Shown here: piece after piece, positions 39,361 to 52,590 of the stretch | Layout: each line of letters begins with the position of its first letter | Numbering within the stretch: position 1 is the stretch's first letter | Translations under genes and position numbers: made by a program | Origin: Streblospio benedicti | Taxonomy: Eukaryota > Annelida > Polychaeta > Spionida > Spionidae | Assembly (NCBI GenBank): GCA_019095985.1 | Contig: CM032669.1 | Location: 7,107,512 to 7,171,511 of the forward strand | Reading direction: 5' to 3' | Length of the DNA: 64,000 nucleotides | Notes under the pieces: model-generated | The model's input: the letters and a program-made list of their open reading frames with translations, nothing else | Told to the model about the DNA's origin: nothing | Databases searched by the model: none

Positions 39361-42130
39361 CATAAGCTTTAGATTGGTGTATATATCATGAATGTATGTT
39401 CCATATTTCCAGAGCTATATATCATTTTAACTTACACAATAGAATATTGACCACTGGCGCCTATACTGTGGAACGTTTACAGAGTATTGTTAATATCGGT
39501 TTTGTTTCAGCCAAATTAGCTTTGACTGTATTATCATGTATTTAGATTCTGTTCTAATTATTAATACATCGTAGGAATAGGGATTAGTTGAAAATGAACA
39601 CAGTATTAACATGGATGGCACTTGAACATCTCAACAAAATAAAACTCAACACTTGGCCATACACAGTATACAACCAAAATTCAATGGTGATTTATGAACT
39701 TACTCAGAAAGTGTTTTTAAAAGAATTATTTGAGTTTATAATTGTATTATTTTTTTGTCATCCACAAAAAGAAAATTGGTACACTTATTCAACACACAAA
39801 AGAAGAAAACCCCGCAAAATGTTTGAGAAACAAAACGTTAATTTTGAAAAAAAATAAAACCCTTCAATTGTTAAAAATTTTTATTTAGACGTTCAACATA
39901 TCAAAGAAATAATGATTAACGGAACACTTAGTCAACTTTACAAACAAACATTTAATGTATCAAATATTTGAGAACTATACGTAACATACATGCAAATATC
40001 ATAAAAAATATTTTCAACATTAAGGTCACAAGGAAACAACAGGGGAAGCATTTAAAAAACTGTAAATAAATTAGCCCACTTAATGCATATCAATTTTTTG
40101 AAACATCCTAACATTTCCCCTTGTTTAACATTGCTTTGCCTTCCGCTTTGCTACATTACAACAGCCACATTTAGGAAAAATGCCACTATGAAAGATAGTA
40201 TGCAACCCGTAAAGGAAAAAAAAAAAAAAAAAAAATACATATAAATATATGCATGAATGTATGTTCCATATTTCCAGAGCTATATCATTTTAACTTACAC
40301 AATAGAATATTGACCACTGGCGCCTATGCTGTGGAACGTTTACAGAGTATTGTTAATATTCGGTTTTGTTTCAGCCAATTAGCTTGACTGTATCATCATG
40401 TATTTAGATTCTGTTCTAATTATTAATACATCGTAGGAATAGGATTAGTTGAAATGAACACAGTAGATGTGACAAAAAACGCTAATTAAAATTCAGGATT
40501 TATACTAATTAGAAATGTTAACACTATGGTTTTTTTGTCAAGAAACAGAAAAATTGACAATTATTCAATATGCACGAAGACCGAACGCTTAAAAGTGTTT
40601 TTAAAAAAAATAAAATTAAATGAATTTGTATTTTGTCTTCACAATCTTAGAATTGATTAACGGAACACACGTCAACGGCATAAACAAACATATAGTGCAT
40701 TCAATATTTGAAATAAGACCCCGTGAAAATCACGCAAAATATCTGGGCAGGAGTACTTTTGCAACATTATAGGTTCAGGGAGTACAAAAAATAAATAATA
40801 TTAGCCCAATTTAATGCATATGTTTTTTGTGCAACTTCCCAAATGAAATTTTCCCTTGTTTAAACTTGCTTGCCTTCCGCTTTGCTACAATACAACAGCC
40901 ACATGTAGGAAAATGCTCCTTGAAAGTCAATGCGTACCCGTGAGGACGACAAATCAGTTACAGGAAATATATGCACATGCCTTATTTCTTAAGAAAACCG
41001 CCAATACCCATCTACCCGCTACTATATTTAAGAACAAAATTGTATAATACTGGCCATTTGCAGCACACTGTCGTGGCATCTCAGCCATCGTCCTGACAAA
41101 ATGAACCACTGTTCTACCTCCACCAGCCCTGAACTGGATACATCAGTCTTGACACTGCCTAGTAGAGCTATACACCTGATTGCAGGATAGAATCATTACA
41201 AATATGTCCCACCCTGTGGAACGTTTACACTGTTCTGTTAATATAGGTTTTGTGACTGCAAACATGTTTTTTGACTGTATCATCATGTATTTACCTACAC
41301 TGTTTGATAATTATTAATACATCAAAGGAATAGGGATTTAGGAATTGAACATTTTTGGAAAAAAAAAACCTTAAAAGGAATTTGTACAAATTAGAATTAT
41401 GTTAATTAGCTATCTTTGCACATTTTTTGTCAAGAAAAAGAAAATTGAACACACTTCAATATGCACGAAAAAACCGAACGCTTAAATTAAACTTTTGATT
41501 TTTTATATATAAAAGAATTTGTATTTTGTCAAAAAAATCACGTGAACACACCAAATGCACAATGCTGCAGTGATGGTGCATTCAATGAATCACGTGCAAG
41601 TACGGCATCTGAAAAATCGCATTTTTATCACGGGGCCATACGCAACATTATAGGTTCAGGGAGTACAAAAATAAATAATATTAGTGTCATTCTTATGCAT
41701 ATCTTTTTGTTCATCCCACCTTTCACCCCTTGTTTAAACTTGCTTGCCTTCCGCTTTGCTCAAAATACAATTCAGTGCCCAAAATGTCTGTTGGCAAAAT
41801 CCCATTCATACCATTTATTTGAAAGATCAATGCGTCAAGGCCGTCGAGGACGATAGGTGGTGACCAGTTACAGGAAATATATGCACATGCATTTGGTTGT
41901 AGGTAAACCGCCAATACCCATCTACCGTCTTTTCCACCAATTTAAGAACAAAAATTTAAAAGATTCACTGGTTAGCATCTGTACTAAATTTCAGCCATCG
42001 TCCTGACAGCACCCACCACTGTTCTAACTCCACCAGCTTCTGGAGAAAATACACATAAGACAAACCTATTAGATAGTACACACCTGATTGCAGGATATAA
42101 TCATTGCAAATATGTCCCGTGCGTTAACAG
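39361..42130. repeat. Three noisy tandem units of ~0.75-0.9 kb beside the gap
   Basis: Landmarks recur in order. 'gtggaacgtttacagagtat' lies near 39,470 and 40,330, with a decayed form near 41,217. 'ttgccttccgctttgctac' lies near 40,137 and 40,870, with a near form at 41,743. 'cagttacaggaaatatatgc' lies near 40,957 and 41,867, and 'cacctgattgcaggata' near 41,170 and 42,083. Units differ by many small indels. This may be a true satellite, or poorly corrected sequence used to extend into the gap. No coding signal. Confidence 0.8.
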
Positions 42131-42389
42131 CACACTGTTCGTGCCAATACTCACGCCCATTCTGACTATATATGGAGTTATAAATGATTCCATTTATTAC
42201 AAACCGTTCCTAAGTATATTTGGTTGTGGTGACTGTAGAAACGGTATCTTATGTTATATATTTCTTGGGCAAGTGACTTATTTATGGAATTTAATTAACA
42301 TTGGAGTCTTGTTACAGGTTAAGAGAAATAATGACCTAAATCATTTTTCATAATGTGCTATAGTTGACCATCATTACCCCTGTACAATT

Positions 42390-42600
42390 CACATTGTTTG
42401 AGCGACGATGCTCTAATTTGGTTTTGAAAATAGTAACTTCGTGAAGCCTATTTGACTCAAACGGTCCATATTTGGGACCATTCTAGACCAGCTTTTGTCC
42501 ATATCTTAATGTTATTTTTATTTTTTTCAAAGTCACATCTTTTTCGCTAGGATCCCCAAATTTGGTTGGTCAGATGGTGACCTTTCTGCGCCTATTCCAT
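42390..42600. repeat. Fragment of the 1,490/9,760 repeat family
   Basis: 'cattgtttgagcgacgatgc' and 'tcaaacggtccatatttggg' match the middle of that family; the ends are missing. Confidence 0.5.
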
Positions 42601-43089
42601 ATAGACAACATTATAAAAAAAAATCATTTTGCCTTCCAGAGATCAGAGCCATATGCGTTTTGCTGGCCACGATTCTCCCTAAAGAGCTTGCATCCAGAGT
42701 GTGTGCTCAGAGCCTATGTAAAACCTCGAGCTAGGCGGCTAAAACTGCCCAATAAATCCATTGTTAACAAAACGCAATCGTAACTGTCCTGACGTTCCTA
42801 CTCCTGTGGCGAGCGTGCGTGTGCGTGTGAACATAAAAGCACCGCGCACGATGATTGTATTTTATAAAGATCTACCCTTACTACCTGGAGAACATTAGGT
42901 AGACGTGTGGCATGTGGTCAATATCAGAAAAACAAGATGGCCACCAAGATGGCCGCTAGAGTATTTTGGACTACATCATTTACGCCCTTAGGTCTACGCA
43001 CATTTTAGATACTCTAAGAGTATGTTTTGGGGGTCAGGGAATTCAATTTAATCAATTACAAACTGAGTTGAGCTTTGATTAACAAAATA

Positions 43090-43116
43090 ATTATATATAT
43101 ATATATATATATAATT
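43090..43116. repeat. (AT)n microsatellite
   Basis: Self-complementary AT run flanked by 'aataattat' and 'ataattatt'. Confidence 0.9.
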
Positions 43117-43861
43117 ATTTGAATATCAAAAGCATAACACCTATCAGTGTGTATATAAATCCCACTCAAACCTACAATAGGTCCATATAGCATTTACCAG
43201 GCCAAGAATCGAGAGACTACATCACACCGGGTAAAAAGGCCGAAACCCCTGAAACATTCAATGTAGTTGATAAGCTGTATGAAATGAATGCTCAAGAACC
43301 TTTAATGATTGAAGCAAAAGATATAACTTGGTTGCTTGATAGGAAGACTTGCTATAGATATGAACACTGGTGTGGTTAATGATGTATGTACAGGACAGCA
43401 AGTTCATGGATTGTATGGGTTTAATAGTGCGGTCAAAGATGAAAAGATGAATCAAAGCTTTCTGTCTGTTTATTCCAAGTCCAGTTACAGACCCTTCAAA
43501 CTGTGTACACTCTACGGGAAAACATAGAAAATGTATTAAAACAACTGAGGGAAGAATCAATCTCTACAATTTGTGCTGAATGTATTGTGATGATTTTAGA
43601 CAGTACGGGGGTGATATGAGTGTAGTGTCGGAAACATTTGCATTCTGGAATAATTTTGTCACCATGGTAGCTCTTCTTAGAGATATTGTTTGAGCAGATC
43701 AAGACCGCACCTAGGAGTGACATCTCAATAGTCTTCAATAGACTCTCCTGTTGTTTGCTACATGTGGTGGCACGAATTATGTGAGATGGGCATCACTGAG
43801 AATGTTGCCAGACACATCACAGAAGCTACCTCAGGGAGGGGGGGAGTCTAGATCAGAACAT

Positions 43862-44130
43862 GGGTACGGACGTGCCACGGACATGTTGAAAACGGCACCC
43901 ACCAATATACCTATTTTTGAGAAAAAGTGACCCACAATATACCAATATCTGAGAAAAAGGTGACACACCAATATATCAAACTCAGATTCTAGTACATGTA
44001 GATATCAAGAATGAATATGATGAATATCAATTTTTTTATCCTGATAAATATACTAAAAATGTTAAAAAGACACCCTGGAATATACCAAGAATGTGAAAAA
44101 AGACACCCAGTTTCGAGGCACGTTCGTACT
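43862..44130. mobile_element. Phrase-repeat MITE
   Basis: The ends 'gggtacggacgtgcc' and 'ggcacgttcgtact' are imperfect inverted repeats. The body repeats 'ccaatatacc...gagaaaaagtgac' phrases about five times. It is inserted in, or next to, the decayed transposon copy. Confidence 0.55.
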
Positions 44131-44630
44131 AATCTCGTTAGTGTGAGCCCCCCCCTTCGAGGAAGCTAGTTTATAGAAGTTTCAACCATGAACAAATCCC
44201 AAAAGTCAACGGCAGGCAGAATAGCAAGCACCAAAAAGAAAACATATCTTACACAATGGAATGGGAGATAATCTTCCATGGAATGATGGAAGTGAGCAGT
44301 GTTAGTGGCACACATGGGGAGTTGATGATCCATCCAGAGGTTAAAAAATGATATTGATTCAGGGGGAACTAAAATCAGTGATATAATACATTACATCAAC
44401 CAGCATGAAAACTCTATGCATATAGTCCGTACAACTGACTCAAATTTGCATACAATTCTGACATAAGAAATAGCTACTGAAGTCATACGTAAAGATCTGA
44501 TTGACATCAAAGAGAGATGTATTATATTGCCAAATCAGAAGAGAGAGAGAAAATGCCCTGACTAACAGATCCTCTTTCCATCTCCTAGGGGTCTAAAATC
44601 CTCGCTTTCCCTCTCCTTGCTGACTAACAC

Positions 44631-44690
44631 CATCCCCCCTCCACCCCAACCCCACCCCACCCCCCACCCCACCCCCATCCCCAATTCCCG
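44631..44690 (-). other. C-rich tract, possible G-quadruplex on minus strand
   Basis: Repeated runs of 3-6 C separated by A/T (ccaccccaaccccacccc), giving many G runs on the minus strand. Confidence 0.5.
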
Positions 44691-45766
44691 CACTTGCAAC
44701 ATGCATTTTGTTCTACTTCTATGTCAATAGCATTTTTTAACTGAATAATTTGCTAAAAATATATAAATAAAACAGTCATAATTGTACATAGGCATTGAAC
44801 TATTTGCATATTGATGTATAACTATAAAAATAGTTTTATTAAAAACTGGAAAATCCTTCTTAGCGGAAGTTTGGGAATTGCTTTTCGATTGATTGAACAA
44901 AAGTATGAATGGTATTTTGTACTTTTGAAAACTAGCGTGAATTTCAGTTATGTTTCAGCGTAACGGTATATGCCAGGCACTGATTATTTTCAATTTGAAT
45001 TTTCAAATAAAATCAGATATCAAAATAATCATTTGGAAATCAAATCGCTTTAGTTTGTCGACACATAACCCTGTTAAATGTTATCCTGCGTGGTGATCAT
45101 ACCACATCTTTCCATGCAAAAGGAAAAACTTTTTTTTTTGTTTTGTGTTGGCAGGTTCCCCTTTGAATTACCATTTAGAGGAATAGCACAAGTTTACTGA
45201 TATATCAGCAGTGTATTTGACATGTAAGTTAATTAGTTTCAATGCAAAGTCACCTTTTTCTTTAACAATAGATATGATATTCATAATGTTATCGATTAAC
45301 ACAGGATAAAATAGCATTGTATATATATCAAAGTATATATTCCAGAATGCTATCAAGGCCGAATTAATCAGGAATGCGTCCATGCATATGTGTTATGGCA
45401 TACTTCCATAACAGTATTGTGTAAGGATATTTCAATTCACAATCATACATGTCTTCTTTTTTGCCCATTAAAGCTGACGTAATGAACACCGCGGGCTAAC
45501 ACCTTTAGACCCCACTCTGTATAAATCATCTATGTGCGTAGACGCGTAAACTGGGTGGGGGTAAAACACTTTGAGAATGCACTGACTGGGGTGTGATTGG
45601 CAAACGATTCAAGAGCATTGACTTATAGGAACGTCAGTGCATGGATACGATTGGAACGATTGTGTTGAATTACTATTAGGAGTATTCTGAAACACGCCGA
45701 CATTTAAAGATACCGGAACTACAGTACTTTAGCGGACAGGAATGTAAACATACCAGACGGTCAAAA
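44691..45766. other. Intergenic, no recognised gene
   Basis: AT-rich, short open frames only. Confidence 0.4.
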
Positions 45767-45781
45767 ATGGGCACCAAAGAG
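45767..45781 (+). CDS. Possible tiny first coding exon (MGTKE)
   Basis: ATGGGCACCAAAGAG followed directly by a strong donor (gtaagt). An inverted CCAAT-type box (gattgg) lies ~175 bp upstream. No matching second exon was found in the window, so this is speculative. Confidence 0.2.
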
Positions 45782-46100
45782 GTAAGTTGCCAAGTTCCAA
45801 CAATCATTAATATGCAGCAAACTTATAAAGTTACAACATTGGGAAGAATAGGGCATTGTAAACTTTCGGAAATTGCTGCACGATTTTTAATGAGACGCTA
45901 ACATCTTTATAACTGCATGGTTTGGGGAGACTTCAGGAAATGAACTAGGCACACGTTGCAATAATAATCACCATAATTGCTTTTTGGATAAAGTAATATG
46001 TAGATTAAACTATTTGAGTCACAATACGCTGATTTCTGACTCTCCCGAATTACCGGTTCATGAGATTCTCATTTATACTGCTTATAAGCAGTCGTACAAC

Positions 46101-46282
46101 TACAGTGGAACCTCTCTATTAGGACCACCTTTGGGACCAGTGTTAGGTGGTCTCAATAGAGAGGTGGTCTCTATGAAGAGATTAATTTTTGTAGCTTTAT
46201 GAAGGTTTTGGACCGTAAAAAGTGGTCTCATTATAGAGGTGGTCTCAATAGAGAGGTGGTCTTAATAGGAGTTTCTACCGTA
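46101..46282. mobile_element. pogo/Tigger-like MITE
   Basis: It is flanked by TA on both sides. The left end cagtggaacctctctattag and the right end ctattaagaccacc.. (reverse complement: cggtagaaactcctattaag) are inverted repeats, with the CAGT.GAAC.TC start typical of pogo/Tigger ends. The body has repeats of 'aatagagaggtggtct'. Confidence 0.7.
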
Positions 46283-49200
46283 TCTACTCGTGGACGATAG
46301 GTGTAAATTTACTTTGGTCGTTTTCAAAAATTGGCTCAGTGTCAGATGATTAAGACCAGACGATCAAGACCGTCTCGACATTAGCACGATTGGTATACGT
46401 AGCTGAATCAAATTTGCACTGATGATTTGATTGACTTAGACATTCGGAAATGTTCCTGTTAAAACATAACACTTGATTGATTTTTTTTCTCCAACTTATG
46501 GATTGAATGATAAATAAGGCCGTAAAACGCATCGTCATATCTCACGGCTAGCTATATACGCAGTATATAGTCGTGATCCAAATGTAAAGGTCCTAATATC
46601 CGTGGAATTGATTTCCAAAATCCAACCAATCAGAAGCCCCACTATCCCTCTGTTAAGCGGTATTTATACAAGGTGATTTTGAATTTTTGGCACCGCGTCA
46701 AGTTCCACGGGATCAGGTAGATCTGACCCACGGGTTAATATTATAAACGTGGACTTGTAAACTTATAAGCAGTGTGTATATATTATAGAGCCATGCAACC
46801 GACGATGCAGGCTAAGTATAAGCACTAGGCATGAATGGTAAGTGAACTGAATATACATCAAGACATAATTATACATTACAATATCCGAAATACACATGTG
46901 CGGCAGCCGTACGGCAGAATTTCACTGCATTGGAGCCATCGGCACAAATTTTTTGTTCACCGTACGGGAGCTGTCGTACGGTGCTATGTGATTTGCCACT
47001 CTATGCTTTGGGCAGAATGGAATACAGAGAAAAGAGTTTTAGAAAACTGGTGGATGTTAGCGCTGATTTTGTACGTATTTAACGATTTCAATATCATCAA
47101 GATGGCCACAATTATATCTGTACCTTGGATTCAATTGTTACTAAAGATTATGTGCAAGCGCATTTGAACAATGCACTCTTCAAAACTGTTTGGTAAATTT
47201 TTATAAGATTCTGTTTTTGTTAAATTGTTGATCTGACGCCACAGACGTATAGATTTATATAATGTAATATCCGAAATCATGTCCTATCAATAAGAAGTAT
47301 TTTCGATAATTAGTGTATTTGCAAACAGTCAATGAAGTAAACAGCGTGCAGTGTCAATAATTTAAGCAATATGTGTGGAAAACAATCTCGCAATTGCAAG
47401 TTTATAGTAAGTATTTCAGAATAATCACAAGTATGAAATCATAACATAATGTAACATAACATAATGTCCTCATCAAATACTTACACACACTCACGCATAC
47501 ATATATTTGATAGTTTTAAGTTTTACACGCTAGCATCGATCGAAATAGGCAGTCATTACAGTGCATTTTCTTTTCTCGTATTACTCTGATGAATTTTGCT
47601 TACTCATGACAATTTGTTTCTCCTAAAATGTCTCACGTCGAGGCTTCGTCATAAGGTTGTGACTTTTGGAACAAATGTCACACTTGCTTGGAGAAAAAAA
47701 AAAACGCGCACAAAACGAACTATTGTATTGCCCTATAAAGTCTGTTCACGTTCGTCTTCCCGTTTTCTGCTGTTGTCTTCTCTTGGTGCTCTTCCTACTT
47801 TCTGCATGTCCTGCAGTCTCCACCATTGCGCCTATTCGCTGGTCTACCTGTGCTTGTGTTGGCATAAATCAGCCAGCAGTAGTAATCAGTTTCCTCACGA
47901 CAAGTTGATGCCAGCAGAGAGCACAGCAGGTCCAAGAGGTAAGGACATTAAAATTAATCTCCACTGACGCCTGCCGGCAGCATCATTTTATGAGTCTAGC
48001 TAGCTGAGCTAGCGTTAGACAAATGTCAGCCGGGAAGGGAAAACCTTGCTGAAAGATGTAACTTTTTTCTTGACTTTGTGGTATGGTCGATTTAATAGAC
48101 GCTGATGGTTTGATGAGAGGTTGTAGGGACCCCAGGATGGGATATTTGTGAACTGTCACCAGATAGCTCACTGCGCCTGAAGTCACAAGTGGATTACACA
48201 ACTTCACTGCGGATACCTGCGATTATCAGTTAAAGCAGCAGTAAAATAGAATATTTGTTTATGACTTACATACATTGTGTGCACACATTTATTGTGTGAC
48301 AGCAGATTTAGTGTATTATCAAGCATGTGGTTATAGGTTAACGAGGCGCGGTTTTAATTTTTGGAGACTTTTGCTTGGTATATCAACGGATTTAACTAGT
48401 CTCATAAGAAAAGAAACGGGGTACAGTGATGGGTCCAAGGGAGGGGTTTTAGGACCATGATATTGACCGCTCAAGTCATAGGGTAACCAAGTCCGTCGGA
48501 CTTCTGATTGGGAGTGTGATAGCACAGATCCATAATAATAGGGTGCGATAATTCGAGGTGAGATGGTTCATAAAATCTGGACCCGCCGTTCAGACCACCA
48601 CGTATTTTTGCTAATTATAAACCAAGTTTTTTTATAAAAAAAACCCGCATCTATATATACATATATAAAACAGCCATTCGTTGAAGTAGCAGGTATAATA
48701 AATACGTGACCCATATCAGAGGCCTTGCTACTCGTTTAGATAAGAGTTCTGTTGCGGCTCTAGCCATTCCAGATATTAGCTAAGCACCAGGCACGTGATA
48801 CTCCACATACAGGTGTTTGGACAGAATAATATTTTTCTGGCTTCGCCTTGTAGCAAGGTCAATTCATTTTCTTGCTAAGTTTTCCCAGCAGCTATTAACG
48901 ATATCTGGATAGGATGCATGGCTACGAATCCTAATGCTCTGATATATAATATGAATTAATCACACGGTTATTAGGATTTACAATGTAATGTTAGTCTTAT
49001 AACACACGTGACTACTGAAGGAATCTATAAACAGGATCATTTCATGTGAACCGTACTGTGCACTCGTATATATATTGTCATACCAAATCAGCACAGCCGT
49101 CGTTTCTGATACGGCAGGCACGTGCGGGCTGTCACCGTCCGCCAGACACCAGAGATAGACTGCCTTTGGTCGGCGTACGTGAGAGGAAATCTCAATGTGG

Positions 49201-51975
49201 CAGCACCAACTGCTGGCTGCTACTGGTAGATGCTTGCTCGGGTGGCACATTAAATTCTGGCAATAGTATTCCAAATGTGAATGTCGCGAGTCAATGACAC
49301 CCCACCCCGAACCCTCTCGGATCAGCACATTGTTCCATATGGAAGGAAGTTGCAATTGCGATCAAGACAGCAGAGGCTGTTGAACATTTAATGTAAATAT
49401 TTGCTTTGAATATCCCGTTTTAACTATAAAATGATATCTTTGGCCAGCCATAAAGTAAACAACGATTGAGACGATCTATTGCACGCACCATATCATTCTG
49501 CAATCCTCCATCAAGCGTACCACCTTCCATCTCAACCACTATCATCTCACACGAATATGCACCGTGCTCTTTCAACACGTGTAAATTGTAGTAATGTTTG
49601 TTTATTACCCACACAACTATTGTCTTGTTGGCTGCAATCGACGCTGATGCGTTCGGGAGATTGAGATTATCGACATTGAGGAAATCGAACCCCGCTGAGT
49701 AGATGTCTGCAAAACGGTGTCGTGTAGAGATACGGGAAGATTAAGGAGATGCTTGCGCGCAACATCTTCAATCTGAAATGTGAAAAATTGCAGTATGTGC
49801 AGTAGCGAGATTTATGGCATATTTCAGTAGTTTGAAGTACTTCATGAGTGGGGGAATTTGATTTTTCGCGTAACCTGTCTTATCGGCCTTAATGTTCATA
49901 TTTCCAGCATGCTCACTCATTCTACAAGAGTTGGTATCTTCTCAAATGAGTTTTAGTTAGTTGTAGCTACAAACTAGATAAATGATGGCCATTGTTGTGT
50001 TAATTACGATTTTGAAATATATTGTATGCAAACATAGATCAGTTTTAAGACTGTGGTTCGTCCATTAAGTGTCGTAGCATGATAACTCCTCGAGCGAGTT
50101 GAGACTGATCAATGTACATTCCATACATTGTGAAATAGTAATGATTTCTGTTGGTGTGGTGACCACCTTATTACGTCACGGTGGTGGTTGTTACCCCCTC
50201 GTGCACGACCTACACTAATGTGCAAATAAAAGAAGGCAGCAGGAGATTACACGTATTTAATGTGGTCACTTCATCCACTATAACATTGTTCAATTCAAAA
50301 CTGCTATTCTGCTTGGCATGTCTCTTGAGCATACAAAAAAATACTGTTGAACTGAAAAAAAAAACAAGTAAAGTTTGTGATTGAACAGTGAGACAGGAGA
50401 TGTAAGTTAGGCGAACCTGCACTAGATGTGTGTATACAGGTTGAGAGTTTGTTGCCGGCACTCTCTGCTATCAGCTCACAGAATGAGGAGATATGAAGGA
50501 AGCTTGGCCACTACACAGGTTATCATGAGCACAAGTTTCATTGGCGAATAAGAAATTCTGACTTATAAGTGGAGTTTGTTGCTGTACAATCTCTCGGAGA
50601 AGTTTGATGACTATGCACGGGCAAAATATACAGCGTAGATGTAGGATTATCTATGTCTTTTGGATATGAATTTGATAAAACTAAGTAGTTATGATATGGA
50701 ATGAATCATGGTTGGTTGGCGGATATGTTGCAAACGCATTTTATTTCGAGTATTTATTGTTATTGTCCTACACGATGAGAATGTCTTGCATTCGTAAACA
50801 TTTCTAAAGCTTGTTTGTTCGTCGTGGAAACGTGTAAGTAAATGTGACAGAACTCGTTCTGCTGTAGATCTAACGGTGCTGTTGACAGCGATCCAGCTTG
50901 CCATGTTGTATGACATGATCTGGTCGGTATATATCAAACAGACTGTACAACCATACAGCTGGTGTTGCCACGCAAAAACAATTTTTACTATTCATGTTTG
51001 AAACCAGAGTCAGAATACTTGAAAGTACGTGAAGAAAAGAAATGTCGAAGATTTCCATCGTCGATACATTGTTTGTGCGAATCATGGTTTAAAAATGTAC
51101 ATTAACTATCACAAGTGCTATGAACTGTGTTTCTTCCGCATTTTGTTCTATGCCATGTTCTATTTTTGCTGCCTATTATCTAATGTGGTCTAAATCATTT
51201 GTATTGCGATATCCATAAGATATTACAGGCGCCTTACAACTCGTGGTTTCTGTATAGCCATCTATTTTCCTTTGCCAATAATCATTTCCCACCACCACCA
51301 CCACCACCAGCTATCCTATCTGTACGAGCCGCTACCTGTTGCAATATTTATTGCGGAGATGACTGACAGTAATTGTCGGCAGCCGTGACGTCCCAAAACG
51401 TCGTGAGAAATCGTCTGCTGGGAAGCACGTGTTTTTGTTATCAGAGCGCAAGACGAGGCTCGTTATGGGTTGATGAGTATTAATGAACGTGGATATCTCG
51501 ATGTACTCATCATACTCATCAGTCGTGGGTATCGGCCATTGATGTGTTGATGAACTACAGTAAATATTTTTGATCTATTATTAAGTGCAACTGCATTTGA
51601 TTGATGTAGAAGTGACTACTCTTCATCAACTCCATGACAGTTAATTGTGTCCCTTTCTAACTATCGCGTAGGATATTCCAGTTGCGTTCAAAATACTTTT
51701 CTATATCTGTTTACATCTATTTTCACCAAATAGATTACTTACGCAATACTTCTTTGCAATGTGCATGTTCATCTAATACAAGACATGAACTCAATAGATT
51801 TGGAGGATATCATGATACAAGTGGAAAATGTGCTTAAATGATCCCATGTGTAGCAGAGATTCCAATCATCAAGTGAACTATGAAACAATGTGACCACCGA
51901 GGCATGTGTGTGGCCAACATGTCAGGGAACTGCATCGTATAGCCCATAGCTCACGTGCGTACAAACTTACCGACC
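46283..51975. other. Long intergenic stretch without a recognised gene
   Basis: Open frames up to 125 codons occur on both strands (e.g. 46,835-47,167, 47,596-47,967, 48,978-49,355), but none has a recognisable domain or convincing splice sites, and several overlap each other on opposite strands. There is a (CCA)n patch at 51,290-51,310. The part just before 51,976 is presumably the 5' UTR or promoter of the next gene; no clear TATA box was seen. Confidence 0.4.
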
Positions 51976-52374
51976 ATGGCTGACGAGGAGGCAGGCCTCA
52001 AGGACGACTACATGCAGTCGTACCCGTTCATCAGCAGTGTGGAGGAGTCGTGGCTACGTAAGGTGCCGCCCAACGGCCACCTCGGTAGCTCGGGGACGGG
52101 GGCCTCCGCCTACTGCACGCTGCCTCGGAGGGTGCGGAAGCCCGCGCTGGCGGCCACCGACCCCCCGCACCCGGCCGGCCACCAGACGCTGCCCAGGTCT
52201 ATCGGGAGGAAGGCCAAGAGCGGGCAGCGGGCTAGCAAGACGCTGAGACAAGTGAAGTCAAAGGACAGACTGTCTAAGTTGGTCAGTGATCCGGGCATTT
52301 GGGAGGAGTTTGAAGGGTTTCAGGATATTCCTCCTCCGTCTCCGCCTCCGCAGAAGCCGTTCAAAGAGTGGCAA
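51976..52374 (+). CDS. Unrecognised first coding exon (MADEEAGLKDDY...)
   Basis: The ATG at 51,976 is in a strong start context (gaccATGG). The frame runs 133 codons to a strong donor (tggcaa|gtgagt), phase 0. It is clearly GC-richer and more codon-like than its surroundings. Readable parts are YPFISSVEESWLRKVPPNGH, YCTLPRRVRKP, a basic stretch with LPRSIGRKAKSGQRASK, then DRLSKLVSDPGIWEEFEGF and PPPSPPPQKPFKEW. No signal peptide or membrane segment. It looks like the disordered N-terminus of an intracellular protein with a Pro-rich (SH3- or EVH1-type) ligand stretch. I do not recognise the family; following exons must lie downstream but were not identified. Confidence 0.7.
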
Positions 52375-52532
52375 GTGAGTGTGTTGTGTGTGAGGGTGAG
52401 CTAATCCATAGCCACACCCCTACCACCATCCCCACCCCACCCATCTACCCACCCCACCCCCTATCCCAACAATATACCTTATATTCGTAGGTCTTTTTCG
52501 CATGTTTGTTATCGATCGCTCGTACGTATAAC

Positions 52533-52590
52533 GCATGAGATCCCGTAAGTGCGCCTTCTCCCCCTTTCTAAAAACCTGGATCTGTCAGTG
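52533..52590. mobile_element. Truncated CATAGGCAGATC-family MITE
   Basis: 'gagatcccgtaagtgcgcct' and 'aaaacctggatctgtca' match the 3' half of 836-990. Confidence 0.5.

Larger units (their letters stand above)
42930..44560 (+). pseudogene. Decayed relative of the 25.5 kb transposon
   Basis: 'caagatggccaccaagatgg' at 42,942 resembles the terminal-repeat core of the 25,545 element. Downstream, short translated pieces in several frames fit the family: EPLMIEAKDITWLLDRK (near 43,300), LFATCGGTNYVRWASLRML (near 43,748; compare the NYARW motif) and TDSNLHTIL...EIATEVIRKDLI (near 44,435-44,505; compare 'LhniaT...a..ev..DLln'). These belong to the part of the protein that the 25.5 kb copy appears to lack. 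Heavily broken; ends uncertain. Confidence 0.5.

Noticed and set aside
49046-49355. Overlapping 83- and 125-codon frames on opposite strands
   Set aside because: No domain, splice or start-site support; mutually overlapping.
52037-52298. Other-frame open frames over the 51,976 exon
   Set aside because: Arg/Pro-rich readings of GC-rich coding sequence; only the frame with the strong ATG and donor is consistent.
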